From assembly GCA_964441445.1 (NCBI GenBank), contig CAYTYO010000004.1:1-40898 (forward strand): DNA of 40,898 nucleotides, given 5' to 3'. Positions 1-7,379 of this stretch are shown here, piece after piece. A program made the translations under genes and the position numbers. The notes under the pieces were generated by a model. The model was not told the origin of the DNA. It saw only the letters and a program-made list of their open reading frames with translations, and made no database searches. The stretch comes from XYB1-FULL-44-23 sp964441445 (GTDB lineage: Bacteria; Patescibacteriota; Microgenomatia; CAZETR01; Amesbacteraceae). Numbering within the stretch: the first letter of the stretch is position 1; each line of letters opens with the position of its first letter.

Positions 1-381
1 ATTGCCGCCACCTTCATTGCAGATCCGGCACTTGGAATTGTCTCATCAATTGCCGTAGCTCTGCACGAAATTCCCCAGGAAATCGGTGATTTCGGAGTCC
101 TGCTCTACGCCGGCTATTCCCGCCGCAAAGCTCTGTTGCTTAATTTTGCCGTTTCGGCCACAGCCGTCCTTGGACTCTTAGTTGGTTATTTATTAGCCGA
201 CCAGACGTCAAGCCTGTTAAATTACCTTATTCCCTTTGCCGCCGGCGGCTTTATCTACATCTCGGCTTCGGACTTGATGCCTGAAATCAGAAAAGAAACC
301 AGTCTGAAAAAATCACTCATATCATTTGGCATCTTTTCCCTTGGCATAGGTATTATGTTCCTCACCTCGTTTTTAGAATAA
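1..381 (+). CDS. ZIP-family metal transporter, C-terminal part
   Basis: This is the last 126 residues of an open frame that enters from the left edge, so the start is missing. The frame holds the ZIP signature HEIPQEIGDF, the metal-binding transmembrane helix in which the His and Glu residues coordinate Zn2+ or a similar divalent cation. Three further hydrophobic segments follow, including the typical small-residue segment GGFIYISASDLMPE, another conserved ZIP helix. The protein would move divalent metal across the cytoplasmic membrane. It ends four bases from the convergent gene at 386-1153 with no terminator hairpin visible. The family call is firm; the metal specificity cannot be read. Confidence 0.85.
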   Translation: MAATFIADPALGIVSSIAVALHEIPQEIGDFGVLLYAGYSRRKALLLNFAVSATAVLGLLVGYLLADQTSSLLNYLIPFAAGGFIYISASDLMPEIRKETSLKKSLISFGIFSLGIGIMFLTSFLE

Positions 382-385
382 ATTT

Positions 386-1153
386 TCACTCCTTGAAGTG
401 TTTTTCCCTTTGATATTGAGATTTTTTCTCTAAAATCGCCCGTCTGTCAAAGGGAGCTTCCATAAACATTTTTTGCATCGCGGTATTCCCGTATCCCCTC
501 ATTGGGTTGTCACCGGGAATTAAATATGTACCCACCGTCCTATTGGCCAAGTGCAATACCTTCAGGAAATTTCCCCTGTCCCGAAAACTAGCCGCTGCCT
601 CAGCCGTTGCCGGATCCACAAAATACGCATGCTGGTACGTTAGTGCCCCAAATAACCAAGCAAATTCACCAGACTTACCCGGTTCCCGCATCAAATCAGT
701 AGCTAATTTTAGATACTCCCTTTGTCGGGGAGTTCCTGACCGGGCAATCATCTCAACAAACTCCTCGTCTCCCAACACATTTTGCTCAAACAGTTTTAGA
801 TATTCAGTCGCATCGTCTAACTCAAATAATTTTTCGCACAATCGAAAATGCAACCCATGTTTATCCTCATGCTCCAGCTCATTTTGTCCCACCGGGATAA
901 TACTGGAAAGTTGAATTATTGGTTCCCTGTCCGCCCCCCCATATCCCGGGCTGCAAAAACCTGGCGACACAGAAAATCTTTTTGTCACCGTTTTTATCCT
1001 CAACACCATTGTCCGTATTTCATCGGATGTGAGCCCAAACATTTTTTGTATCTGCAAATCAGAAGCGAGTATTTCCGCTCTTTCTAAGCTCAATGAATTT
1101 TTATCATCCAAAGTCCCTCTCCCCAATTCCTGATCCAAAAAATCTTCCGCCAT
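386..1153 (-). CDS. HExxH-containing protein, putative zinc-dependent hydrolase
   Basis: 255 residues, no signal peptide or membrane span. I do not recognise the family. The visible feature is HEDKH near residue 96, followed by GLHF, which matches the HExxH zinc-peptidase signature in an acidic, mostly helical context. A second HExxH protein lies on the other side of the ribozyme cassette (10593-11486). The start is ATG at 1153. A TATATT box ends only 6 nt upstream (1160-1165), which suggests a leaderless transcript from the gene's own promoter, as for several other genes here. The 3' end of hammerhead A lies immediately upstream, so read-through from the cassette would be cut just before this gene. 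Without a visible third zinc ligand the peptidase role is only a guess. Confidence 0.6.
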   Translation of the reverse strand: MAEDFLDQELGRGTLDDKNSLSLERAEILASDLQIQKMFGLTSDEIRTMVLRIKTVTKRFSVSPGFCSPGYGGADREPIIQLSSIIPVGQNELEHEDKHGLHFRLCEKLFELDDATEYLKLFEQNVLGDEEFVEMIARSGTPRQREYLKLATDLMREPGKSGEFAWLFGALTYQHAYFVDPATAEAAASFRDRGNFLKVLHLANRTVGTYLIPGDNPMRGYGNTAMQKMFMEAPFDRRAILEKKSQYQREKHFKE

Positions 1154-1166
1154 TCCTAAAATATAT

Positions 1167-1220
1167 CACCCTTTCGCTCTTTAAGAGCTCATCAGTACAG
1201 ATACACATCTGTAGAGGGTG
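1167..1220 (-). ncRNA. Hammerhead ribozyme A (type III topology)
   Basis: Read on the minus strand from 1220: CACCCU (stem III, 5' side), C17 at 1214, then stem I hairpin UACAGAU-GUGU-AUCUGUA (1213-1196), the invariant CUGAUGA (1195-1189), stem II GCUCU-UAA-AGAGC (1188-1176), the invariant GAAA (1175-1172), and GGGUG closing stem III (1171-1167). U16.1 (1215) pairs with A15.1 (1172) in the canonical way. Predicted cleavage is between 1214 and 1213. The open stem is III, so this is type III topology. It is identical to ribozyme B over 52 nt. It ends 13 nt before the start codon of the next gene and closes the cassette. Confidence 0.93.
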
Positions 1221-1362
1221 GGTGGCCTTTCGGCCGAAACCCTCAAAAATAGTCAAGTACTCCACCCGAACGATCACGTCCGGACTTCAATTCTGACTCT
1301 TTGAGAATTTCTGGGGCTTTCGCCCCAAACCCAGCACCTTGGTCGCCTGTTAATGGGCAACC
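1221..1362 (-). ncRNA. 3' structured module A, upstream of hammerhead A
   Basis: Starting 17 nt after the stop of the last cassette gene, the minus strand folds into consecutive hairpins. P0 is GGUUGCC/GGCGACC (1362-1341). A single-stranded AAGGUGC follows at 1340-1334. P1 is UGGGGC-GAAA-GCCCCA (1327-1312). P2 is CCGGAC/GUUCGG (1283-1266). P3 is GGCC-GAAA-GGCC (1235-1224), with ACCC able to pair with an upstream GGGU. The same order of elements with different stem sequences occurs in modules B and C, so conservation is of structure. No U-tract follows any stem, so these are not ordinary terminators. After ribozyme cleavage the module would form the 3' end of the upstream mRNA. Function is inferred. 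Confidence 0.7.
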
Positions 1363-1378
1363 TCAAGAGTAAATAGTT

Positions 1379-2110
1379 CTATATCAACAGTAGCGCTAAC
1401 GACGCCAGTGCTACGCAATAGTAGACCGGCGACATAAACGTGCGCAGCACCTCCCTGGTGATGCTGTCGGGAAGTAGAATGAGCGTGCCCATTACCAGAT
1501 ACATGGCCGATACAGCCGCAAGTCCGATGCCTGCAAGCGGATTTGCAGTCAGCATAGTAAAGCCGACGCTGATCACACCAGCGATCACAAACCACATTCC
1601 GCCGCCATCCTGCGGCATAATCCGCAGCTTAAATGATTCGGACAATCCGGCAAATACGGCCATACTGACGAGGGTCGCTACCAACAACACCGGCAATGTG
1701 AACTGCAGGATATAACTGTTTAAGGTCAGCTCAAAGCTGCCATAGCCAGGCCCAAGCAGGTACGCACCGACAGTCAGTGGGACATATACGATCGCCGCAA
1801 CCGGCTGCAGGATTACGTTGCTGATCCGGTCATCGACCAGCACCAGCACCCCCACAACCAGCAGCATGCCGGCCATTCCGGCCACAGCCACAATCGCAGC
1901 CGGCCACGCCAGGAAAAAGGTAACGAACAGCAAACCTGCTCCCAGAAAGGCCATTCGCTGGCCGTCAAGATCCTGGGAGAGAAGGTCTTGTCGGAACCGT
2001 TTCGGCATCAGGCTAAACACCATGGCGGTGAAGGCCATCACAAACACACCGACACGGATAGTCAAGCCCGCGTTTCCAAAGATACTTTCCAGAATGTTCT
2101 GAAACATCAT
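1379..2110 (-). CDS. Polytopic membrane protein of the ribozyme cassette
   Basis: 243 residues with about seven hydrophobic spans covering almost the whole chain, an Arg/Lys-rich first cytoplasmic loop (MPKRFRQDLL, residues 35-44) and a Gly-rich loop between spans. No family recognised. A CGGAGG Shine-Dalgarno precedes tandem ATG codons at 2110 and 2107; I use the first. It begins 8 nt after the lipoprotein gene ends, so the two are translationally close. It is the last gene of unit 3. The stop at 1379 is followed at once by the structured 3' module and hammerhead A. Location in the cytoplasmic membrane is clear; transport, signalling or scaffolding cannot be distinguished. Confidence 0.8.
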   Translation of the reverse strand: MMFQNILESIFGNAGLTIRVGVFVMAFTAMVFSLMPKRFRQDLLSQDLDGQRMAFLGAGLLFVTFFLAWPAAIVAVAGMAGMLLVVGVLVLVDDRISNVILQPVAAIVYVPLTVGAYLLGPGYGSFELTLNSYILQFTLPVLLVATLVSMAVFAGLSESFKLRIMPQDGGGMWFVIAGVISVGFTMLTANPLAGIGLAAVSAMYLVMGTLILLPDSITREVLRTFMSPVYYCVALASLALLLI

Positions 2111-2118
2111 TACCTCCG

Positions 2119-2928
2119 TTATTTCAATGGGTCCATCTGATCGACACCAGTGTCGACAGAGTCCAATACCTCCGCAGCTAAGATACCGCGGAAGATTAAA
2201 TCATAAGCCGCCTGGCCAATCAGCTGGCAGCGGCCAAGTGAGTTCGACCACTTGGCCTGTCCCGGATAATCTTCCTCAAATGCGGCGCACTGATCTTTGT
2301 CAGATACAAACGCCTCGAGGTTGAAGGTTGGCATCCACACCCGCGGGGGTGCGAATTTCGTCGCCAGATCGGTTTTCATAAACTCGGATCCGGCGAAGGC
2401 CAACAGCTGGTTTGCCAAAGCGCGACCGAGCTCGCCGTAGTAGGCGGTGTCCAGGTTTTCCTTATCGTCCCAGATTTTGTTCCAGGCATCAATGTTGGCC
2501 AACCTCCACGCAGTGATATCGTTGGCAATTTTCGTCGTCAACTTCTGGCATTCCTCAAACTCCGGCGTGTCTTCAGTGACCACCAAAGCGTTCAGAAGCA
2601 GATTGGCATCAACATTTCCCGTGGGACGGCCTTCAGCATCACGCTGATCGTACCGGCCGGAAACAGCATTGTTTACGGCGTCCCCGGCTTCTCCGAAGCA
2701 GATGCCGATCAACGGGTTCTCATTCTTGATCATCTGGAAGCGCTCGGAATTGCCCGAAAGCATCGCCCGCCAGTCAGCTTCGGTCGCATTTTCCAATGCC
2801 ACGGTATCGGCCCAATATTCCTGGACCTCACGCGATGCAACAGCAACAGAGCCGCCAGCCTGGCAGCCGGTCAATGCCAAAACGGCCAGGATCAGCAGAT
2901 TCACTAGCATCAACAACTTGGATTTCAT
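2119..2928 (-). CDS. Predicted lipoprotein of the ribozyme cassette
   Basis: 269 residues. The N-terminus is a lipoprotein signal: MKSK, a hydrophobic core, then the lipobox ALTGC with the acceptor Cys near residue 22, followed by a Gly/Ser-rich tether. The mature part is acidic, helical and has few cysteines (about Cys-78, 129, 215 and 234). No family recognised. An AGAAGGAG Shine-Dalgarno lies 15 nt downstream of the stop of the large exported protein. It should be anchored on the outer face of the cytoplasmic membrane, next to the ectodomain encoded upstream and the polytopic protein downstream, which suggests a three-part surface complex (inference). Confidence 0.82.
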   Translation of the reverse strand: MKSKLLMLVNLLILAVLALTGCQAGGSVAVASREVQEYWADTVALENATEADWRAMLSGNSERFQMIKNENPLIGICFGEAGDAVNNAVSGRYDQRDAEGRPTGNVDANLLLNALVVTEDTPEFEECQKLTTKIANDITAWRLANIDAWNKIWDDKENLDTAYYGELGRALANQLLAFAGSEFMKTDLATKFAPPRVWMPTFNLEAFVSDKDQCAAFEEDYPGQAKWSNSLGRCQLIGQAAYDLIFRGILAAEVLDSVDTGVDQMDPLK

Positions 2929-2943
2929 CTTTTTCTCCTTCTA

Positions 2944-4584
2944 CTAACGATTCTTTGCGGCAGTATAGCCTAGAAGAACTATCACGAGTACCCAAAATCC
3001 GCCAATCGTCAAAAACGTCTGACTGGCCTTGGCACTCTTTATCCGGCTTATCTGTTCCTCATCAGGTCTGATTAGGAACTGCCGATTAGCATAGGTATCT
3101 TTGGACACTTTCACAAACTTATGTCCGCTGGATATGCCGTACATTGCGCGGTTGATTTCTCCGCCATCAAAAGCGATTTCAACCTTAGCAATAGGCACAT
3201 CTCGGTCATCCCAATCAGGGTTCTCAACAGTAATACTTCCAGCAGAATCTGTTACAAAACCGCCGGTCATCATGCCAAAGAGCCCATTGGGAGTCAGTGG
3301 AAATGGTTCAAGAGTGCTTACAAACACCTTAAGCTCAACATTGTCTTCAAAAGCACCCGTCTCCATCCGGCACCACAAAACAGACACCCAGTCGTCGCTC
3401 ACTCCGCAATTCCAAATGGCCATATTCATAGCCATTGTGGTTTTAAACGGAGTTGCGGCCCAGACAGAATTGTCCATCAGGTGGGCCTTGGTAGCGCTGA
3501 TCCATTGGTCAGGGTAAGGAACCTCAGACGCAGGTGCCAGATTCAGCATCAGCTGGGCTTTAAGTTTAGGACCGGCATCTGCCGCCCACAACAATGCCCG
3601 CTGTTGCAGTTCCTCTTGCACCGTTGCCGATGGCCTGTCTCCCTGACCCAAAAATTGGATAATCTGGTAGTCATACCCCAATCGTCCGTTCGTCCCGCCA
3701 AAGATGTCTTTTGTATAGACCTCCCCGACAGAATTAGTTATCGGAAGATTGGACGGCATCAGATTCGCTTTCTGATAACCTTCCACCAGCTGGGTGCTGC
3801 CTCGGAACACGGTATTGGTATCAGCATTTACCCAGTTCAAGGTGTTGTGGTACACAACACCGGACAACAGTTCACGACGGGCAAGAGCGGTATCAATCCG
3901 CAGCCACTCGTCATAGAACTCTACACAAAAATTTCTCCCTCCTGGAAACTGATTGGTTGTATAGTTTTGCCAGTCCTGGAGCGCGCAGTGTTGTGCAAAA
4001 TCCACATGACCATCTTCGTAGACATTTAGTTCACCAGAGGACGAAACCTCGTGGGTAAACCAAGCGTACCAACGGTAATCAGTGTCATCGCACTCATCTT
4101 CTTCGTCGTCCCAGTCTGCGCAATATGAGTCGCGGGTTACATTGGCACAGCCGGTGGCAGCGAGTGCTCCCACGTCTGTGTCCGTGTCGTTGTATAACCG
4201 ACACTCATGGATTGTCCTGTCTCGCCCGACCCAGACGCCCAGGAGTTTTTCCACAAAAGTGGCTTTCTCCAACACCATGGCATCCCAATCAGGTCCACTG
4301 GCAGCTCTCCCCATGGCTCCGGCGTTAATCAACCCTCCACAGAGAGTGACAACTACCAGACCGGCTATCAGAATTCCGACAGCACAACCCCGGGAAAAAG
4401 CACCAGCTATCAACGAGGCAATCACCGTACCGACCATCGACACGAAAAGCCAGATCCAAAACGAACTCCACCACACCTGGTTATAGAGTTCTGTCTTGGT
4501 GATCACCGACGCGGCCAATACCGCAGTCGGTGTGAGAAACAAAGCAACCACTCCACCAGACAACTTCGCGAGACCAATTTTCAT
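2944..4584 (-). CDS. Large membrane-anchored exported protein, Cys-rich
   Basis: About 546 residues from ATG 4584, chosen because GGGAGG sits 5 nt upstream; an in-frame ATG at 4602 lacks such a site. Layout: signal-like hydrophobic segment (residues 5-25), two more membrane spans around residues 35-90, a long extracellular region, and a C-terminal membrane span ending in a short basic tail (AAKNR). The proximal ectodomain (about residues 120-220) carries closely spaced cysteines in an Asp/Glu-rich stretch (DSYCADWDDEEDECDD), suggesting disulfides and possible metal binding. No family recognised. It is the first gene of unit 3, behind leader B. It resembles a surface sensor or receptor in layout, but that is only a structural impression. 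Confidence 0.78.
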   Translation of the reverse strand: MKIGLAKLSGGVVALFLTPTAVLAASVITKTELYNQVWWSSFWIWLFVSMVGTVIASLIAGAFSRGCAVGILIAGLVVVTLCGGLINAGAMGRAASGPDWDAMVLEKATFVEKLLGVWVGRDRTIHECRLYNDTDTDVGALAATGCANVTRDSYCADWDDEEDECDDTDYRWYAWFTHEVSSSGELNVYEDGHVDFAQHCALQDWQNYTTNQFPGGRNFCVEFYDEWLRIDTALARRELLSGVVYHNTLNWVNADTNTVFRGSTQLVEGYQKANLMPSNLPITNSVGEVYTKDIFGGTNGRLGYDYQIIQFLGQGDRPSATVQEELQQRALLWAADAGPKLKAQLMLNLAPASEVPYPDQWISATKAHLMDNSVWAATPFKTTMAMNMAIWNCGVSDDWVSVLWCRMETGAFEDNVELKVFVSTLEPFPLTPNGLFGMMTGGFVTDSAGSITVENPDWDDRDVPIAKVEIAFDGGEINRAMYGISSGHKFVKVSKDTYANRQFLIRPDEEQISRIKSAKASQTFLTIGGFWVLVIVLLGYTAAKNR

Positions 4585-4598
4585 ACATTCCTCCCAAC

Positions 4599-4631
4599 TC
4601 AATGAATTACGTCAAACATAAACTTGCTCAT
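4599..4631 (-). CDS. Possible 10-residue leader peptide in leader B
   Basis: ATG at 4631 opens a frame encoding MSKFMFDVIH and stopping with TGA at 4599, just before the Shine-Dalgarno of the large exported protein. A strong GGGAGG precedes it, but only 2 nt from the ATG, which is short. The matching positions in leaders C and D have the same purine motif but no ATG. The peptide may therefore be accidental, and the motif may matter as RNA instead. Confidence 0.25.
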   Translation of the reverse strand: MSKFMFDVIH

Positions 4632-4633
4632 CA

Positions 4634-4756
4634 CCTCCCGTGACAAACAGATTTCAGCCTCTGTATGTGTATTTTGGCTGCGGCTTCAGGCCCGACAAAT
4701 ACAGGCCCAAAACCGCAGCCAAAAATATTTACTATTTACTCTTGATTGTTAAGGTG
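4634..4756 (-). promoter_or_regulatory. Structured leader B of unit 3
   Basis: On the minus strand, GAUUG-CACCUUAA-CAAUC presents CACCUU in a loop (4756-4751). Next is a very stable hairpin of about 23 pairs (4724-4672): outer stem UUUUGGCUGCGG with CCGCAGCCAAAA, an inner stem with several G-U pairs, and loop UAUUUGU. AAAAUACACA follows, then an orphan GGGAGG at 4639-4634, 50 nt before the first gene. No U-tract follows the hairpin, so it is not a classical terminator. No -10/-35 pair is visible, so the leader should be made by read-through and hammerhead B cleavage. Leaders C and D have the same plan with different stem sequences. Confidence 0.65.
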
Positions 4757-4804
4757 CAATCACACCTGATTTGGATAGTTTAAAAGTACGCGTTGTACTT
4801 TAAT

Positions 4805-4858
4805 TTCCCTTTCGCTCTTTAAGAGCTCATCAGTACAGATACACATCTGTAGAGGGTG
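4805..4858 (-). ncRNA. Hammerhead ribozyme B (type III topology)
   Basis: Minus strand from 4858: CACCCU, C17 at 4852, stem I hairpin UACAGAU-GUGU-AUCUGUA (4851-4834), CUGAUGA (4833-4827), stem II GCUCU-UAA-AGAGC (4826-4814), GAAA (4813-4810), GGG (4809-4807). The core is complete. Stem III is shorter than in A, with 3 GC pairs plus U16.1-A15.1. Predicted cleavage is between 4852 and 4851. It lies between unit 2 and unit 3, more than 200 nt from any start codon. A small hairpin, AAAGUAC-AACGC-GUACUUU, follows within 25 nt, and ribozyme C has an equivalent hairpin at the same place. Confidence 0.92.
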
Positions 4859-5101
4859 GGCAGCCTTGCGGCTACAAACCCACTAATAGCGGAAAACTCC
4901 ACTCGGACGATATTCTGTCCGAACTTTGTCTTTTTGCCTTTCGTGAATTTGTGGGGATAATATCCCCTTGCCCTCACCTTTTTTTAGCGACCGTACTGTC
5001 GTCTCCTCTTCGGGCCATCCGGCCCTACTTATATAAGACGAACTTGGACGGTGCTTCACCGCAAAAGCGGTGAGAAGTTTTCAAGCTTTAGTTGTTAAAA
5101 A
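4859..5101 (-). ncRNA. 3' structured module B plus extra hairpins after unit 2
   Basis: This fills the gap between the last gene of unit 2 and hammerhead B. In minus-strand order: UCACCGC-UUUU-GCGGUGA (5073-5056), GGGCC-GGAU-GGCCC (5025-5012), P0 CGAC/GUCG (5001-4988), an A-run leading into AAGGUG (4980-4975), P1 GGGGAUA/UAUCCCC (4967-4953), P2 UCGGAC/GUCCGA (4922-4903), and P3 AGCC-GCAA-GGCU (4873-4862). P3 keeps a GNRA loop while its stem differs from A and C, which is compensatory change. None of the stems has a following U-run. I see no open reading frame here that I would trust. Confidence 0.68.
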
Positions 5102-5653
5102 TTAATGTAACCAGCACGCGTGTTCTGGTTGCTGAGTAGATTCTGAAATTTCCTCGAAGCAGACCAAATTCACCACGTACTGCGACACCCACGGCCAGGT
5201 TTTGACCGGGTAAACCCACATGCCTTCTGAGTCCAACGGGTACTTAAACCTTACGGCAGCGGCCGGCACATCCACCATTCCAAGGACCGCATCCTCGTAA
5301 AGTGTGAATGTGTGCATTTCGCCAGATTTAGGCATTGGAATCGAAGGTTGCAACTTGTCAAGGCTGTATAAGGGCACAACTTCCGTGCCCTCTGGAATCC
5401 GACATGCCACCGTATACTTGCGGGGCTGTTTGCCGGGTTTTGGCTCGCCAGTTTCACTCACCATCGAATATGGATTGACAAAAAACCCAACGCTTACTGG
5501 CTTGCATTGAACCAGAAATGTAAAACGAGCCGGTTGTTGACGAAGCTGCTCTGCAGGCGTCAATTGTGGGCGGGTCAACAGAAAAACGATTGTCGCCATT
5601 GCAGCCAGAAGCACCGTTACGGCTACAATCATATATACTTTTGATCGTGACAT
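5102..5653 (-). CDS. Membrane-anchored exported protein, paralogue of its neighbour
   Basis: 183 residues from ATG 5653. AAGGAG precedes it and overlaps the stop of the upstream gene; an upstream in-frame ATG at 5818 lies inside that gene and is rejected. One N-terminal membrane span (VYMIVAVTVLLAAMATIVFLL) is followed by LTPAEQ and an extracellular domain with a conserved FTFLVQCKP motif and three further cysteines. The gene at 5664-6275 has the same layout, including LTAEQE and FTLLCKV, so the two are tandem paralogues. Family unknown. Last gene of unit 2. Function cannot be assigned. Confidence 0.78.
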   Translation of the reverse strand: MSRSKVYMIVAVTVLLAAMATIVFLLTRPQLTPAEQLRQQPARFTFLVQCKPVSVGFFVNPYSMVSETGEPKPGKQPRKYTVACRIPEGTEVVPLYSLDKLQPSIPMPKSGEMHTFTLYEDAVLGMVDVPAAAVRFKYPLDSEGMWVYPVKTWPWVSQYVVNLVCFEEISESTQQPEHACWLH

Positions 5654-5663
5654 ATCGGTCTCC

Positions 5664-6275
5664 TTAGTTTGAACTGCAAAGATAAAACGGCCGCCAATAC
5701 CGAGGGTCGCCTGAGGACTGATCAATTGCCTCCCGGCATAGCACTTTGATCTTTTCGCCCGCAAACTCGGGCTTGAGATAAAGCATATACACTCGGAAAT
5801 TGGGATGGGAAAATTCATAGCCGGTCAGCTTGACTGGGGGAATCGTGCTGGGGTCATCCACTGAATAACCCTTTTGTAAAAATTCACGTTCCCAATGAAT
5901 TAACGAGACTGGGGCGGAGTCGGCAATGGTAAGAAAGTGCAATCCCGGATGTGGCTCCGGAAGCAAATTCTTCACTCCATTGCTGATTATCTCAATGTCC
6001 GCAGTCGATTCAACCAGGCATGGAAAGTTGTAGGTCCAGGCATTGGCACCCGACACTCCCACTAACCACCCCTGATAGATGCCCGTGATTGGTTGTTGAA
6101 CTTTACACAACAGAGTAAACGTATAACTTTTGTTCACCTGCTCCTGTTCTGCCGTCAGTCGAGGCTGCAATTCCTGAAAATACAGCACTACCACGACTGC
6201 AATAACTGCAAAAATGGCCAGGATGCCAACAACCACGTTCGGCCATGAAAATGGCCTCTTTCGCGACTCATTCAT
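5664..6275 (-). CDS. Membrane-anchored exported protein, paralogue of its neighbour
   Basis: 203 residues from ATG 6275, chosen because GGGAGG lies 5 nt upstream; the ATG at 6293 has no such site. After a short Arg/Lys-rich cytoplasmic tail there is one membrane span (residues about 18-38), then a linker RLTAEQEQ and an extracellular domain with cysteines in LLCKV and NFPCLV. It shares its architecture and motifs with the next gene in the unit, pointing to a duplication. It follows the TelA-like gene closely. No known domain recognised. Confidence 0.78.
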   Translation of the reverse strand: MNESRKRPFSWPNVVVGILAIFAVIAVVVVLYFQELQPRLTAEQEQVNKSYTFTLLCKVQQPITGIYQGWLVGVSGANAWTYNFPCLVESTADIEIISNGVKNLLPEPHPGLHFLTIADSAPVSLIHWEREFLQKGYSVDDPSTIPPVKLTGYEFSHPNFRVYMLYLKPEFAGEKIKVLCREAIDQSSGDPRYWRPFYLCSSN

Positions 6276-6291
6276 GAAAACCTCCCGGTTC

Positions 6292-6320
6292 ATTCGCTTT
6301 TATCCAATTCGCTTTTATCC
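6292..6320. repeat. Tandem 14-bp duplication at the TelA-like gene end
   Basis: The 14-mer ATTCGCTTTTATCC occurs at 6292-6305 and again at 6307-6320, one base apart. On the coding (minus) strand the first copy contains the stop codon of the TelA-like gene, and the second repeats it in the short spacer. It looks like a small slippage duplication that lengthened the spacer. Confidence 0.85.
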
Positions 6321-7379
6321 TAGAGCAGTACTTCGCTCACGCATCAGCTGCTCAACCTGCGTTTTGTGTTCCCGCAGTTTGGCCTCACTTTCAGCAACAT
6401 CCTTCTGCATCTTCTCGACAGTGTCGATGAATTGCTTGTTGATGGCCTGCAAAACGCCTATGGCCACCACTGGATGCATCGATTCAAGCGTTGCATCCCC
6501 TACGGTCACCATAGCAATGCTTGAGCCCTGCTGTAACAAGACTTCTGTTGTTCTCCGATTGGCCTGTGAAATCTCAATCGCCTTCCGGGTCCGCAGCGCA
6601 GATAGTACTTTTCGCACTGTGCTCTTCATTGTCGAAACTTGAATTTCCAGAGCCGACCGCATCGAATTGATCAGCATTGTCTCTGCCAGGCTACCAAGCA
6701 TCATTTCCATCGCCTGTTGATCGACCAGGTCTGCGAACGTTGTCAGACTATCCACACGATGAGCCATGGTCGGAATCATTACTGCATATTCAGCAAGCTG
6801 AATATTCGTGTCCGAGGTCTGCGGCTTATTTCGAAGATCAATCTCCTCGGCTTTCAACTGCGCTAACTTAACCTCTGCTACTTTGGCCCAAATTAGCAAC
6901 TCGTCGCGACTCTGCTGGTACATTTTGATGATTTCCTTCTTTGTAGCAACATCGATTACCAGACCAGAGACATGGGATTCAGTCGCCGCAGCGCGTTGTT
7001 CGATAATAACCAAAGCTTTCTCATAGCCTCGAACCAATCTCTGCAGCACTCCAAACCATTTACGTAAAAAGCCGACCGACTCGATCACCTTCTGCGCGGC
7101 AGTGGGTTGCGTTACCAAAAACTGTCGAGCATCCAAACTGGTCAGACCGCCTCTCAAGTCAATCAGGGCATCGCCCACAACTGACAAATCCTTGGCCTGA
7201 ACCCCTTCTATTTGATGGTCGGCTGTCGCCAGCTTCCGCTGAACAGCCGCGCCGATTCCCGGAATCTGCTCTGAACCTGTGATGACCAACTCAGCAGCAC
7301 GCCTTTCGGCCTCTGCCACCTGATCAGGAGTGAGCAGTTCTGTAGTTACAAGCTTTCGCTCGATCGCATTGTCACTCAT
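6315..7379 (-). CDS. TelA-like (toxic anion resistance) protein
   Basis: 354 residues, largely alpha-helical and coiled-coil, no membrane span. The layout and motifs fit the TelA/PF05816 family: an N-terminal segment, a central LIDLRGGL..LDA-type motif, and a C-terminal SQANRRTTEVLLQQGSS helix close to the TelA C-terminal region. TelA proteins are linked to tellurite resistance and envelope stress, with no defined biochemistry. The start is ATG 7379, with GAGGAGG 6 nt upstream; it overlaps the XpaC-like gene by 8 nt (ATGAGTGA), so translation is probably coupled. Pairing with an XpaC-like gene is the arrangement known from Firmicutes. It is probably cytoplasmic and peripheral to the membrane. 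Confidence 0.72.
   Translation of the reverse strand: MSDNAIERKLVTTELLTPDQVAEAERRAAELVITGSEQIPGIGAAVQRKLATADHQIEGVQAKDLSVVGDALIDLRGGLTSLDARQFLVTQPTAAQKVIESVGFLRKWFGVLQRLVRGYEKALVIIEQRAAATESHVSGLVIDVATKKEIIKMYQQSRDELLIWAKVAEVKLAQLKAEEIDLRNKPQTSDTNIQLAEYAVMIPTMAHRVDSLTTFADLVDQQAMEMMLGSLAETMLINSMRSALEIQVSTMKSTVRKVLSALRTRKAIEISQANRRTTEVLLQQGSSIAMVTVGDATLESMHPVVAIGVLQAINKQFIDTVEKMQKDVAESEAKLREHKTQVEQLMRERSTALG

Noticed and set aside
4672..4724. Long leader hairpins as intrinsic terminators
   Set aside because: All three are followed by A-rich, not U-rich, RNA and stand upstream of genes with good ribosome sites.
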